From Salvator merianae (lineage: Eukaryota > Chordata > Lepidosauria > Squamata > Teiidae): DNA of 64,000 bases. Positions 1-12,044 of the stretch are shown here, in pieces (within the stretch, counting starts at the first letter, position 1; each line of letters begins with the position of its first letter). The stretch lies in assembly GCA_003586115.2 (NCBI GenBank), contig QVOM02000072.1, positions 1,764,361 through 1,828,360 of the forward strand, in the 5' to 3' direction. Under the pieces are notes generated by a model. It searched no databases, had not been told where the DNA came from, and saw only the letters and a program-made list of their open reading frames with translations. Both the position numbers and the translations under genes were made by a program.

Positions 1-240
1 CAGCCCATTTCTGGAGCTGTTTCTGGTCTCCCATTGGCATGCTCCCCAGAATCATTTTGGTTCCAGGGAACAGGCCAGCCACCGGTGTCGTGTGGCCAGA
101 GCATTCCCTATGGTGTATGAAAGCAGCTAGTGCAGAACCTAAGGACTGTCAGAAGCTGTCATAGAGTTTTCTGTCATTGAGATGGGCTCAGGGTTTATAA
201 GGCAGTTCTAAGCAATTTAATTGTTTGAGTCATAGTTTTA

Positions 241-789
241 GGGCCTTTCTTCACTTACTTTGCCTTGTTCCAGTCAGCGAGTCTGGACCAGTGAGACCCG
301 CTGGTCAGGAACATGGCAAGGTGTGGTCAGAAACGTGGCAAGGCATGGTCCACCCAACGACGCTGATCCAGACCAGCCCCTACACTGGCCCCAAATCTCA
401 CACGCGCCTTGGGGCTGGGCTCTGAGGGCTCTAAAGGGCTAGGAATAAAAGTTCCTAGCCTCGGAACCTATGGGGGACTCATTTCAGCAATGCATTTTGG
501 TGTGTCACTGAAATGGTTTCCGTGGTAGTCAGGAACATGGAGGCATGCCTTTTGCATGCCTCCATGTTCTGAACTAGACCATGCTGGTCCACCAGTAGGC
601 CTCAATGTTGTGGTCTATCGTGATCCAGATCAGAGTCCCTGATCTGGATTATGCTCCATCTAATGCAGACAGAGCATTCCAGAAGTGGGTGGGGACCTCC
701 AGAGATCTGCATTGACGTGCAGACCGTTGAGGCCCTGAAGCTGACTATCATGGCTCCTAATACAGATCTAAAGTAAGTGCAGAAAGGCA
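241..789. repeat. MITE, 'GGCCTTTCTGCACTTACTTT' family, full length
   Basis: The ends are inverted repeats: GGGCCTTTCTTCACTTACTT at 241 and the complement of AAGTAAGTGCAGAAAGGC at 788. Inside are two hairpins, one at 531-570 (arms AGGAACATGGAGGCATGC) and one built on GGCTAGGAATAAAAGTTCC around 438. There is no coding frame of note. A related copy is at 54794-55215 and partial ones at 3083, 38040, 48655 and 62560. Confidence 0.7.
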
Positions 790-1424
790 TCCAGCATGTT
801 TTTGGCTAGTCCAAATATGTTTTCACAAAGCTTTATTGACTGGAAGGTTCTCCAGCCTCAGTCCTGAGTTAATGACGGTGCATGGCTAATAGAGGCAAAC
901 TGCTTGATTTTCTTTTTGACCTTGGGTCATCCACACTGCTCAGCCTATTTGAATAAATCTTTCTATTCTCTGACCTTGGGCTGCAGAAATTGCTCCCACA
1001 GTGTGCTTGCAAGATGGTTCTTGATCTGTAGATTAGAAACAGAACGGTTTAGTTAATATGTTTCCTTTGTTGCATAATGTTTGGTTATTAATGTATTTTG
1101 GTTCATGGATTTGTTGTAATTTTTTCAGGATATTCAACAAAATCTGATGACGTATCTGGCCTCAGTTATAAGATCAGAGGCCTGTAAAGGGCAGCTGCTT
1201 GTGGCCCCAGTGGCTTTAGAGTTCTTTTGGTTTTTAAATCTCCTTTCATTATGTGACTGTACAGAATGTGTGGAGAATGTTCTTGAGAGACGGGAGGAGA
1301 ATAAGGGTGCCACCATACCAGTGATCACAGGTCAAGGGTGGAGAGGAAGTAGGAGGCAGAAATATCTTCAAACCAGAGGGCCCAGGTGGTTATGTGTTGT
1401 CACCTACTCTGGTTCCTCCTTTCC

Positions 1425-1650
1425 CCTGCAAGCAGCAGCGGCCAGCAGCTTTAAGCTCAGGTGTTTGCGTCCTGTGCAAAGCGCGCCATGGCTGTTCACG
1501 GGGCCTCCGGGCCTCCATACTGCCTCAGCAGGTTGCCTGCTGAAGCAGTATGGAGGCCCGGAGGCCCTGCAAACAACCATGGCGCGCTTCTCGCGGGACA
1601 CGAATACCAGGGCTTAAAGCCACCAGCCGCCACTGCCTGCAAGTATCTGG
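1425..1650. repeat. Long foldback element (near-perfect hairpin)
   Basis: The left arm runs from about 1427 (CCTGCAAGCAGCAGCGGCC) to 1532 and the right arm from 1537 to about 1645, with a loop of only a few bases at the sequence CAGCAGGTTGCCTGCTG. The central arms GCGCGCCATGG...GGCCTCCATACTGC are almost identical. The region is GC-rich compared with its surroundings. It produces overlapping open frames on both strands that are artefacts of the palindrome. Confidence 0.8.
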
Positions 1651-1684
1651 TGGTATGGATTCTGAACCCCCTTGTTTAGTGATT

Positions 1685-2300
1685 CTGCTGCTGATTGCCA
1701 GGTCCGTTCATAATAAAATTGCCCTTATCCGTGATCTGCCTGTGGACCAGGGAGCTGACCTGGCAAGTATACTGAACCTGGATGGGTGGGACAGACCTAA
1801 CACAATATTGCCTTTCAGGTTTTTCGGTCTAGCACTGGTCTAGGCTAGAAGAGTCTGTGCTGGGGTGTTGCTGTGATTATTAGAAACACCATGTCCCCTC
1901 TGTACTGAGGCAGGCTATGAGGACCTCTGCCTTGTGTTGAGTGAAGAGGACAGATTGGGGATGCTGTGGGTGTAGTACCCACCCTGCTGCCCAACAACCT
2001 CCCTGACCAAACTCGTAGAGGTAGTGTCTAGTGTGGTGCTGAAGAACCCCAGAGCATTGGTCTTGGGGGACTTCAACATACATGTGGAGACCTCTGCATC
2101 CAGACAGGCCTGAGATTTCATGGCCTTCATGATAGCCATGAGACTGTTTCCATTTATTTCTGGCCCAATGCATAGGGCAGGAATACCCTCGATTTAGTTT
2201 TTGCTTCAGATTGAGATAAGGGTTGCCTGGATATCGGGAGCCTTAATGTTATCCCACTGTCATGGTCAAACCACCATCTAGTGAACCTTGGTTTAAAGAC
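1685..2300 (+). mobile_element. L2 LINE fragment, endonuclease domain of ORF2
   Basis: Translated pieces resemble the L2 apurinic endonuclease: SVHNKIALIRDLPVDQGADL near 1702, then a block coding VLGDFNIHVETSASRQA near 2060, matching the LGDFNVH...T catalytic motif of L2/CR1 endonucleases, and finally SHCHGQTTI near 2255, where an SDH motif would be. Frames shift several times and stops occur, so it is a dead copy. Confidence 0.7.
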
Positions 2301-3082
2301 AGCTTTCCCTTGCCGCAAGGGTAGTTGGCACACCAGCCGAAGCTGGTAATAGGCACTCCTAGCTACAGAGGCCGCTTGGACCTCCAATGACAAAGGTGAC
2401 TCAAGCAGCACCTCCAAATTACATACCTGTTCCTTCTGAGGTGATACAACCCGATCAAGAACAAGTAAATTCCTAATTACCTGAACTACCCAAATGTCAA
2501 AAATGAGAACCTGATCGCCTTGTTAAGACTTTGCCTAGGTTGTAGCTGATGCATTATGTCCTTCTGATCCACTTAGCTCATCTGTATTTTAAACATTCAA
2601 GGAAAGAATGAGAAAAAAGTAAAACATCCAAAGAAATAGAATGTATTAGCTACTCAGGAACACTGGAGATAAGCCATGTTTGTCATTTAGCAGGCTTTTC
2701 TGATTAACTACATAAGAATTTGAAATGTAGTGTAAATAGGAGGAAAATGCATCTTTGGGAAGATCCATCTGATTTTGTCCAATAAAAATAGGAGATGGGA
2801 CTGAAAGAGAAGGCTGGCCCATGGTGGGAAATCAGAGAAAGGCGCCGAATGTTGTTCCTTAGCCAGGCCAAAGGAAAACCATTTTTCTTGGCAGCAGTGG
2901 GTCAACTCTAAAGGGCATTCAAGGTAAACGTAACAAGATGAAAAATATTGCTACATTTTCTGTTTAGAGTGGACGGGTTCCACCGTGAAGGTGTTGGGAT
3001 GTAAGAGATCTTCAGCTGCAGCTTCTGGACCAAAACATGTTCAAAACCGCTTCCCTAGCAAGAAGGCATTATAAATGTCCGA

Positions 3083-3260
3083 GGGCCTTTCTGCACTTAC
3101 TTTACGGAATGAGGGGCTGCAAAATCCACTTCTGGGTTTCACTGTTCTGCACGTTAGTGTGGATTGTGAGGTCCTGCCCCCTGCTGGTATGTTCCGTCCA
3201 TGCTGATAGGGATTACCAATAAACCTCAACATCAAGGTCTACCGGTGGACCCACATAGTA
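3083..3260. repeat. MITE fragment, GGCCTTTCTGCACTTACTTT family
   Basis: It begins GGGCCTTTCTGCACTTACTT, the same terminus as the element at 241. The matching far end is not seen, so it is a truncated copy. Confidence 0.55.
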
Positions 3261-3634
3261 GTAGAACTTTAGTGGAAGGAGGTTTGGGGACAGGCTTGAT
3301 AGAAGAGGCTGCAGAAGGAAGAAATTAAACAGCTCATTAATTAATCTTCCTATTGCATGAGATTTTGATGGCAGACTCAAAACCATCCACTCTAAATACA
3401 TTCCAGATGCATCTTTTTGCTAAATAAATTTATAATTTGCAAGCCAAAGCAGACTCAACTGAGCAGAATTCTCATGAAGGTAGATTCTAGAGATTTATGG
3501 TTTTATTATTTCTTCTTTCGCTTGGTGACAATGTATTTAATCTTCATAGTTCTTTTCCATTATTAGGAAATCAACAAGCTAAGGAATAGAAAACAAGGTT
3601 ATGAATAAATGGATATTTCAAACAATGCAGAGAT

Positions 3635-3870
3635 ATAACGAGTTGGAGTCCCCTCAGGTTCTGCCCTGGGATTGGTGATTTCAACATATTTATCAATGAT
3701 TTGGAGTCAGACGTGGCCAGTGAAACAGCCAAGTTTGCTGAAGATAGCAGATTGTTGAAAATGGTAACAACAAAAAGGGACTGTGAAGAGCTCCAGAGGG
3801 ACCTCTGCACATCGGGGAACTAGGCCTCAAAATGGCAGATGCTGTCTAATGCAAGTATGTGTGAAGTGAT
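3635..3870 (+). mobile_element. CR1 LINE fragment, reverse transcriptase region
   Basis: Reading the + strand gives fragments of the CR1 RT thumb region: IGDFNIFINDLESDVASETA, KFAEDSRLLKMVTTKRDCEE and LQRDL. The same segment is present at 42055-42200 inside the longer CR1 of this window. It is frameshifted and short. Confidence 0.7.
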
Positions 3871-4623
3871 TTCACACTGGAGTAGCAATGTGCCAAACTG
3901 CAGTTCGTCAAAGCATGAACTGCAATTAAAGGTCCAGGACCGTCAGGTGCTTTACCTGACAACCCCGGACTCCCCTCGGCACTTTATGCAACTCATGAAG
4001 AGGTGAGTCATGTTTAAGGGGTGTGGAGAACTCACCTCTTTTCTGAAGTGTGGCCACCACCATTATTGACATTTCCCTAGTTCACCTTTTTTTCATGGAT
4101 CTTCCTCCTGTGTAAATTTCAGCAAGATTTTTGATATTCTACAATCTCATTCAAAGTCTCTATATGTATTTCTATCTTGATGTTGTGGTTTCCCCCCCAG
4201 ATCTAAGCCATGGATCTGGCTCCTCTATATCCTTTGATTTTATTAAGGAGAAGATGGTTGCTTCAGTGTGGCACAAGAAACTTTACCCACTGCTCCTTTA
4301 GAAGCTTTTTTCAGCTTCATGGAGTGTTGTCCAATTACCTGTAATGCAGTATACGCTCTATTTCTTTACTGTGTTTTTGGCTCTGAGAAGGTGCCCATGG
4401 ATTGGTTGAGGTGCTCCCCAAGGCGACCCGAAAGCACAGAAAAGCCGAATATAGAAGAGCAAACCCAGGCAGCCTCCAAGAGGCGCAGAGACGGCTTTAC
4501 CAAAGAGCTTTATGAACGTCGCAGCTTCCGTGCGACTGGAAGACGGCCAAAATAGCCTGTCTGATCACACCCTATGTTTGCAGTGGCAAGAGGCGTCCCA
4601 TAGCCAGCATACTGTCCCATTAA

Positions 4624-5027
4624 GAATGCAATCGCCATTGTAGGTGCTCCAAAATGGAGTCACAGAGACCACGCCTGATGATGCAGTGAACGAGGTGTTT
4701 TGCCAATGGGCCTGCCCCATGCTGAAATGGTGACACAGACTTTACCCCACTCTTAAGTCTCTAAAAGCTCTCAGAGTAGTTCTTATAAAATATACCCTTG
4801 CCCTCTGGTTCAGTACACAATCCACAAGGAGAAGAGAATGGGGAAGGAAGGGCCCCATCCACCACTGACAGTGAGATGAGGGAGCATGCCAGCTGGCTGT
4901 CGCTGGCTACACCTCCACTCTGGGGGAGATAGCTCCAATCCAGGTAGATGGGTCAGGCACCCCAATCTGCAGTATCCTCAGCATCTCCATTTTGGAGCTT
5001 GGAGGTGCCATTTTGAATGATTCCTCA
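4624..5027. repeat. Possible inverted-repeat DNA element
   Basis: Imperfect inverted ends are visible: GGTGCTCCAAAATGGAGTC near 4640 and its counterpart CTCCATTTTGGAGCTTGG near 4984, with the outer ATGCAATCGCCATT matching AATGGCAC...AATCATTC only loosely. No coding frame is recognisable. Confidence 0.35.
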
Positions 5028-5164
5028 ATGCTGGGCAGGAAAAAGCACGCTACGTAGGAGGCATCTGGAGGGAGATCACAAAGGCCAAGAGCCCAGCATG
5101 ATCATCATGCCTGCTGCCACCAAAAATGAGACAGGGCAAAAGTGGGCATCTTCTTCCTTTTTTA

Positions 5165-5620
5165 AAAAAAATATTTTAAAACATATAAAATTACATTATA
5201 CTCAAACATTCGTATACTAATATTTTGTTGACTTCCTCCTTCTTTCAAAGTTTCTTCTATATTTCATATTCCTCGCCCGTCCTAATCACTTTCCATTCTT
5301 TTCTTCTACCAATTGTCTCCTTTCCTCATCATCCTTCAAATCCAGCAATCACAAGTCCACTTTCCAATTCTTGCAGAAAGTCAATAAAGGGTTTCCAGTT
5401 TCTATAAAACCTATCAACTGTCTTATTTCTCAAAACGTTGGTCAGTTTATCCATCTTGGCAAAGTCCATCATTTTGACCAAGCAATCATCCACAGTTGGG
5501 CACCTTCTTCTGACAACGGGGGCACTTCCAACAGGTAAGTGGAGACGTGGCCTCAGTTTCAATTTTCTCAGGCAAGATAATTCTTTGATGATATCCACCA
5601 ATTTATTTCTCCATGAGATT
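5165..5620 (-). mobile_element. L1 LINE 3' end, minus strand
   Basis: The minus strand encodes MMDFAKMDKLTNVLRNKTVD followed by RFYRNWKPFIDFLQE, which resembles the C-terminus of L1 ORF2. It is followed by an A/T-rich tail at the 5160 side. The segment at 32515-32815 is a related copy (shared CCAGTTT, ATTGAC/TTCAATA blocks), and 61420-61735 is another copy on the + strand. Confidence 0.65.
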
Positions 5621-6621
5621 AGGTGGATACTCCCATTCTTGCCCCATCAGGCCTCTGGTGTCTTCTGTTTGGGATTTTCATGCAGTGAGCAGAGACAATA
5701 ATGTCCCAGTCCTATTGTCCACAGGAGCTGTGGAATACATTCAAGCTATAGCTGACCTTCCTTCAACTCAGTCCCCCATTTCCTCTAATGGTGCATAAAT
5801 CGCTGCTTCAGTGAGGGCACAGTAGTTCTTTTTTAAAAATTATAATCTGTTTATTATAAGAATTTTGAAGTGTGTTGCCTAAAGCATAGACATCCGCAAT
5901 GATCATGCATTGCCCCCCGCAAGTTATTGTTGCTTAATGCTACTAGATAATATTCTCATTATATACTCCTTAACTAATCACAGCAGAACATTCCCTTTTC
6001 CTTTCTGGTATTTGTGGACTCATGACCTTTGCATATTTGTCCTGTGTTTCTCTCTCTACCTCCTAGCTGCTGCGCAGCCAAATTATACACACCACTTTTA
6101 GCTATTACTTTAGGCTTAGCATCCATGTTTTCTCTGCATTCTTCTCACTGGACTTCTCTGCTGGGGGAGAGAAATAAATACTCAGGAAAGCAAGGCCCCA
6201 TCCTCATCCCTAAATTTCAGAAGAGCCCCCTTGATGTTGATGGATATGCTAGAGAAAGCCAGCCAGAATGGCCATGAAACAAACACATAATATTTGCCAT
6301 TTGAGGAACTAATTATTTAAATTGTTTTTATATGAATTATTGAAAAAGCATATTTGCTGCTTCTTAGGCTAATGTCATTGTTAATGAAAAGCAATAGCTC
6401 ATGTTTTCACAAGGTGGCAGCACCTAGCCAGTCTGCACTGATCTAGATTTGGATCAAGGAACTAGTACCTAGATGAAAGGCCACTCTAATATAGATTAAC
6501 AATTCACAATTGTACATCCAGGGCCATATTGTCTTTCTAGTGCTGACTAATCTTTTTGCTACATTCCATGCTTGACAAATCCAAAAATTATATATTAAAG
6601 TACTCAGGGTGGTAAACAAGT

Positions 6622-6628
6622 TTGTCTG

Positions 6629-6674
<46 letters not shown>

Positions 6675-6693
6675 CATCCATCCATCCATCTAT
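6622..6693. repeat. (CTAT)n / (CATC)n microsatellite
   Basis: About ten to twelve CTAT (GATA class) units pass into several ATCC units. Such arrays are abundant in squamate genomes and are likely length-variable. Confidence 0.95.
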
Positions 6694-7211
6694 CACACAT
6701 TATACATGCATACATATATACACACATAGACATATATAACAAAGTTAAAATACATAAATTAAAACACAAAGTCGATGTCCAGAGAGAAGTGCCAGGCTGA
6801 ATAAAAACATTTTAAACAACAACAATACAACTATGCAAGCAATTTTACAAATGTTGGCCATGTCTCATGGTGCACGGAAGATGTCTTAGAAGGGCATCAA
6901 AGTCGTTGCATCTCCACATCATCCTGGACCAAAGGGGCGTGAAGGTGCTTGGAGGGACTCTGATGCTCCTGCATGGCACAAAGAGTTCTCTGTGTGACTC
7001 TGAGCTCACTTTTTGGCTGGCATGTGCCATGACCTGGGGATGGGAGTAAGCATCTTCACCCATGCTTACTTTGGAAACTTTGAGGCTGAAGAGCACAGAG
7101 TGCCTCCTGGCTCAGCAGCATGATCAGTGGATTCTGCTGCAATGATGGCCTTTTCCATGATTGTGAAGATGTAGCCATTGCCTTGTACCATGTGATGAGT
7201 TCACCATATGG

Positions 7212-7474
7212 TAAAGGATTAGACAAATTCTTGGAGGTCATGTGTATCAATGGCTACTAGAATGGATGCCTAGGTCCTGCCTCCAGATTGGAGAAACAGG
7301 TGGGATGCCTCTGAAGGTCATTTGCAAGGAGTGGAGAGCAGATGAAGGTTTTACCTTTGTCTTCTGGTTGAGAATGCCTCGAAGAAATTGGTGGGCCACC
7401 ATGGGAGATGGGATGCTGGACTAGATGGGTTGTGGCCTGATCCAGCAGGGCTCCTCTTATGTTCTTATGATGTT
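7212..7474 (+). mobile_element. CR1 LINE 3' end
   Basis: The segment runs from GGATTAGACAAATTCTTGG through CTGGACTAGATGG to TTATGTTCTTATGATG, the typical CR1 3' terminus. The CR1 ending at 43113 has the same blocks (GACAAATTCATGGAGGACAG, TTATGTTCTTATG). It is non-coding 3' UTR. Confidence 0.75.
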
Positions 7475-7784
7475 TCCAGCCTCTTGGGCTTTCCTTCAGC
7501 CCAAGAACAAAGCTTGGCACTGCATGGAGAGAACACATTGATGTCTGATCCTGTTCTCCAGTGTCAAAGAAAGGCCCAAGAAGCCAAGGTAAGGTCTTAA
7601 CCTTGTTCCCAAGAGGGCAGGATCAGACATCAGTAAAGGTGCACTAGCACATCTAAACATTAGCCCCTGTGTAGAGTGTGTGTGGTTGCTTCAATAATTC
7701 AGAGCAGCACTTTGCACACCCAAAATTTTAGCTGTTTTTAGTTTCTTACCCATGTTGTGACCACTCAATTAAGGGCAAAGCTAA

Positions 7785-8165
7785 TCTAAGTAGCAAATAA
7801 AGCCCTAAACAACTTGGGCCTAAAATACCTAAAGAAGTGTCTCCTCACTTACAGACCTGTCCATCAATTAAGATCATTAGGAGATGCCCTCTTGATATTG
7901 CCACCTGTAGCTACACTTAAGAGTACATGGAAGGGCCTTCTCTGTGGTAGCCCCAAGGCTCTGGCATGACCTCCCTTCTGGGGTGTATATGTTTAGATAC
8001 ATGGTGAAAGAGACACCTCTTTACCTTTTCCACTGCCCCTTCAGGCACTCTTGTAATTGTTTTAGTCAGTTCATTCTAAATATTTTGTATTGCTTTTATT
8101 TTAACCCACCCTGAACCCTCTGGGTATAAGGCAGGATAGAAATATAAACAAATACATAAATACAG
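7785..8165 (+). mobile_element. L2 LINE 3' end
   Basis: Blocks such as CATCAATTAAGATC, TAGCCCCAAGGCTCTGGC and the end AAATATAAACAAATACATAA match the 3' portion of the L2 at 14560-14910 in this window (CAACAATTAAGATC, TGGCTCCCAGGACCTGG, AAATAAATAAAT). Confidence 0.7.
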
Positions 8166-8924
8166 ACATAAGCCAAAAAACAATCAAAATCCTCTTGTTT
8201 TAAGGCATTTTTTCTCTTTTGTTGTGTTTTTTAGATCCAGGTTTTAGAACATAAGCAGAAAAGAAGTGCAAAGATCTTCACTGCTTGCCAATGGTCTGTT
8301 ACCTGGAACAAAATATGAAGCACAGCTTTCAAACTGTGGATTAGCATCACTGAGCTGTTTTCTCCTTTGAACGGCTTCTACAAAAGGCAGATGTCTGTGG
8401 CTACCCAGCCTGCTTACATCTCCGCTTCTTTGATGAGATTTGAGCAGCCGAACTGGAGGATTGCAACCTGTGAAACCAAATCTCCGGCATAGTATGTGCT
8501 TCTTTCATAGGAGTTCTGTGAATATAAATCTTGGCCAGCTTTCTCTATCAAATCCAGTTCGAAGCATCAATGTCGAGAAGGCTTTTCTGAAATTTAGGGA
8601 TGATGACATTTTGTGTTATAAGTGCTTAGCTAGAAATGAAAACCAATGCTAACGGCAGTAAAGACAGGAATGTTTGCAAGAGAGGCCCTACTGGCCTGTT
8701 TGTATAAGCCTGGCCTCTGTTAGTGTCCTTGTGGATTAAGGAGCAGGGCTTTTTTTTAATCATGAGTTAAATTAGATACAGTGAGGGTTCATGCCTTTGA
8801 GTGATTATTTTTCCTTATGTTTTCTTTCTTTCTTTTTCATGTATATGGCTGACTCTAGTTCTGTCTTTGGATGGAACATTTCATACTGCTGTTAAATAAT
8901 GAAGTTTCCTGGCCTAAATTATGT

Positions 8925-9085
8925 TATTTTTTATTTTATTTAAGAATTTATATTCCCTCCCCCTTTTCATCAAAAGGTCCCAGGGCAGGTCACAATAGTA
9001 ATTATGGTGCGTTTATTTATTTATTTAAGACATTTTTATACTGCTTCCCATTAAAACAAATTTAAAGCAGTTTACACTCTAAACA
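8925..9085 (-). mobile_element. L2-type LINE 3' end, minus strand
   Basis: TTTATTTATTTATTTAAGAC followed by a TTTTATACTGCTTCCC block is the reverse complement of an L2 tail (CCGCCCT...AAATAAATAAA). Two tails may abut here, one from 8930 and one from 9010. Confidence 0.55.
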
Positions 9086-9154
9086 CTATAAACAAGATCC
9101 CACAATTGCCTCTTGCTGCCCCTCAATAGACAGGAGGAGAAATTCCAGGTTTGC

Positions 9155-9312
9155 CTTGATGTCTGTTGGCAGCTTTCATGATGAGGTCGACTGGGGCTAC
9201 CGGAAGCCAGCCAAGTGCTCCTCCACTTCCTTTTGTTGTTTCTTGCATGCTTGGCAGGCTTCCAGTAGCTTCAATCGATCCCATCATGAAAGTTGCTGAC
9301 AGACATCAACAT
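9155..9312. repeat. Foldback element, ~158 bp
   Basis: The left arm TTGATGTCTGTTGGCAGCTT near 9157 and the right arm AAGTTGCTGACAGACATCAA near 9290 are inverted copies. Pairing continues inward through CATGATG and GAAGCC to a loop at about 9235. The rest is non-coding. Confidence 0.75.
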
Positions 9313-10489
9313 AAGCGTTGCTATTATGGGAAACTATAATAATAGGTATATCTGGCATTGCCAATATAGTGCCAAGACAATAAATTGCATTACAAGTTTT
9401 ACCACGTCTGGAAACAGTCTAGGCTTATTCTGCTCTCTCCTCCAGCAACCTATTGAGCATCCCCGCTACCCATGCTTACTTCCTGTGATGTTGTGTGCCA
9501 GTCCCATGCTGAAGAGGCACTGGCATACCTCATGTTGCTCTTATTTTTGAAGTTTAGCAATATATTTTATGAACTGGTTGAGCTATGAGCTAGCAACAGG
9601 CTGAGAGTGCCTTCTAGTGGCCTTGGATGGAAGGAGCAGTTTATCAGGGTTCAGCTAAGTGCTGATCTCCACCCTTCAATCACAGCTGTTCCTAATTGAT
9701 GGTATCAGGAGATGTTGGATAGTCAGCAGCTTGCCTCAGCATTACATGTTCTGATAAAGATCCCCTGTATGTTTCTTGTTTCTAGCCTTCTCTCCCCTTT
9801 CCTTTTACAAATTCTTATTGTCCAGTTCTGAGCTCTATTTTGTTCCAACCTGGCTTTTGTATCTAGCTGTTCCACACCAGGACCACCTTATAATGAAGTA
9901 CAAATGAAATAATTATTTATCAGGCTCCTAGACATTTGCAAGTAGCTGAGGAAAGCCTTGGCAAGTTTGAAATCATATCGGACCGCACAATAACATCACT
10001 GCATGGCCTGATCCTGCAATGGGTGGTCAAGTTCCCAGGCTCCGATAAGACCAGGAGGGGCCATCAAGAGCAAGAAGAGCTCACTGTGCTCCCATGAGTT
10101 TACTATGGGTTTCAGTACCTCTGTAGAAAGGTGAGACTGTCTCAAATGCTTTAAAAAGCATTTGAAATGGAATTTTCAATACTGCTACTGGCAGGTGTAA
10201 TAAAAATATATTGAGCAATTTTGCTATGTTTTGTAAAAAGAGAATGTGTGTGATTATAGTTCATGATGTAGTCATTCACATGTACTCTCCACTCATCCCT
10301 TGGAATGTGTGAAAACTCCATTTCATCATATTTTCACAGATTTGAAAATTCAGGATTATGGAGGAAAGCAGAAACTGGATGTTTGGGGCGGGTATGTGAA
10401 AGATCCTTGAGAAATGGCAAGATAAATGGGGTACAACAGCAATGAACAATCCATTACATACATCCCAGGTTTACAAGGTTTGCTATCAA

Positions 10490-11060
10490 TCCAAAACTCC
10501 ATTTACGTTTAGGAGGTTCAGTCCAATAGCAAAGTGAACAGTTTCGTTTGATTCCTCCTTCTCTGCACTGTGCTTCAAACTCCCCTCATCTCTCCTCATA
10601 CCTCCACCTACCTGTTGTGCTGGACTGGGCCACCAACCACATGGTTCTTCAAAGCACCAGTTGGTTTAGCTCTGCCTGGCCTAGGCCTTCTGGAGTGGAG
10701 GACTGTGGGTTCTCCCAGTGGGCCATATGCACCTCTGCTTCCTGGAAGGCCACAAACATATTTGATCATGTTTAATGGCATCCATAATATGGAGCTGAAG
10801 ATACCCATGTGCATGACTTACTGGGAGGACCTATGGTCCCTCACTTCAGAATGCCTAGGCCAGTCCAAAGCCACAGTCCCAACTCTTGGAAGAACTAGCA
10901 ACAGCAGTCCAGACTGGAACAGGTAGGTGAGACATCTGCAGACATAAGGGGATTAGAGGGGAGGCCATGACCACAAGAAGAGAAAGTAGGAAGCTGTAAC
11001 CACAGGGGGGAAATCATGGAAGCAGGGAGAAGAGGGGATGTTAAGACAAATTACATACAC
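10490..11060. repeat. Inverted-repeat element with G/A-rich flank, copy 1
   Basis: CACCTACCTGTTGTGCTGGA near 10606 pairs with the complement of ACTGGAACAGGTAGGTGAG near 10913. Upstream GGTTCAGTCCAATAGCAAA is also found near 52948 (GGTTCAGTCCCATAGCAAA). The open frames on both strands in the palindrome are by-products. Confidence 0.55.
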
Positions 11061-12044
11061 AGCTAGCTGTTTGGGTTAGTGATAGGTGGTACCTATCATA
11101 CCTAACACACTTTGGCCTGACTAGGATCTACTATAGGGGAGTTATCAATATGGAATAGGTTCCTATGGTAGCCTGGTGTCCATACACTCAAAATATTTCT
11201 AAGTTTTGTTCTGTTGGAACAGCCAATGCTGAACAAAACTCCTGAAATATTCTGAATGTTTTGTGCTTTATTGCAACTCATAACAGAACCTATTTCCCAT
11301 TCTGTGCATAACCCTATCAGAAAGGCTATATTTGACCTTTGTGAACAATGATTCAAACCAAGTATCGATTACAAAACTAAATACTGGCAGGCCTTTGGAA
11401 ATAAATCTTCCAAAATTCTATTAAGCCATAGGTGATCCAGTTTGCCAACATTCTGTTCTTGGAATACACAGAAAATTGCTCACAGGAGTGGTATCCAGTT
11501 CCAAATGGATCTGAAAGATTTTATCCTCAAAGTTCATAGCATATTTGTCACGGTTGTTCTTGGAATGCTGGTATCAATACCCTTTCAGTTATTGGGGGTG
11601 GATAACCTGGATAAGCTGTTTGCAGATGTTTGGGCCACCTCATGTGTATTAGACCCTGTGCCTTCATGGCTTATAAAGACAAGCCATAGGGATATGACCT
11701 CTTGGATTCAGCAGGTGATCAATGCCTCTTTCGGGAGTGTGAGGTTCTGTCTTTTTTTAAGGAGGTGATGGTTTGCCCTCTCCTAAAGTGGCCTTCCTTG
11801 GACCAAGGTATTGAATAAAAATCACTCAGTTACCAGTTACCAATCTTTCTTTTATGGTCAAGATCCTTGAGAAGGTGTTGGTGTTGGTGCAACTGCAGAC
11901 AAGTTTGGATGAAGCAGATTATCTAGACCCATTCCAATCTGGCTTTAGAACTGGCCAGAGCACTGGGACTATCTTGGTTGTCCTGACAAATGATATATAG
12001 AAGGAGAGAAACAGAGGAATGCCACCCTTCTGGTACTTCTGGAT

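Noticed and set aside
1147..1617. 156-codon frame near the left end
   Set aside because: Its second half lies in the 1425-1650 palindrome, which opens frames on both strands.
6622..6693. CRISPR-like array
   Set aside because: It is a tetranucleotide microsatellite; no spaced repeats of CRISPR type exist in this eukaryotic window.
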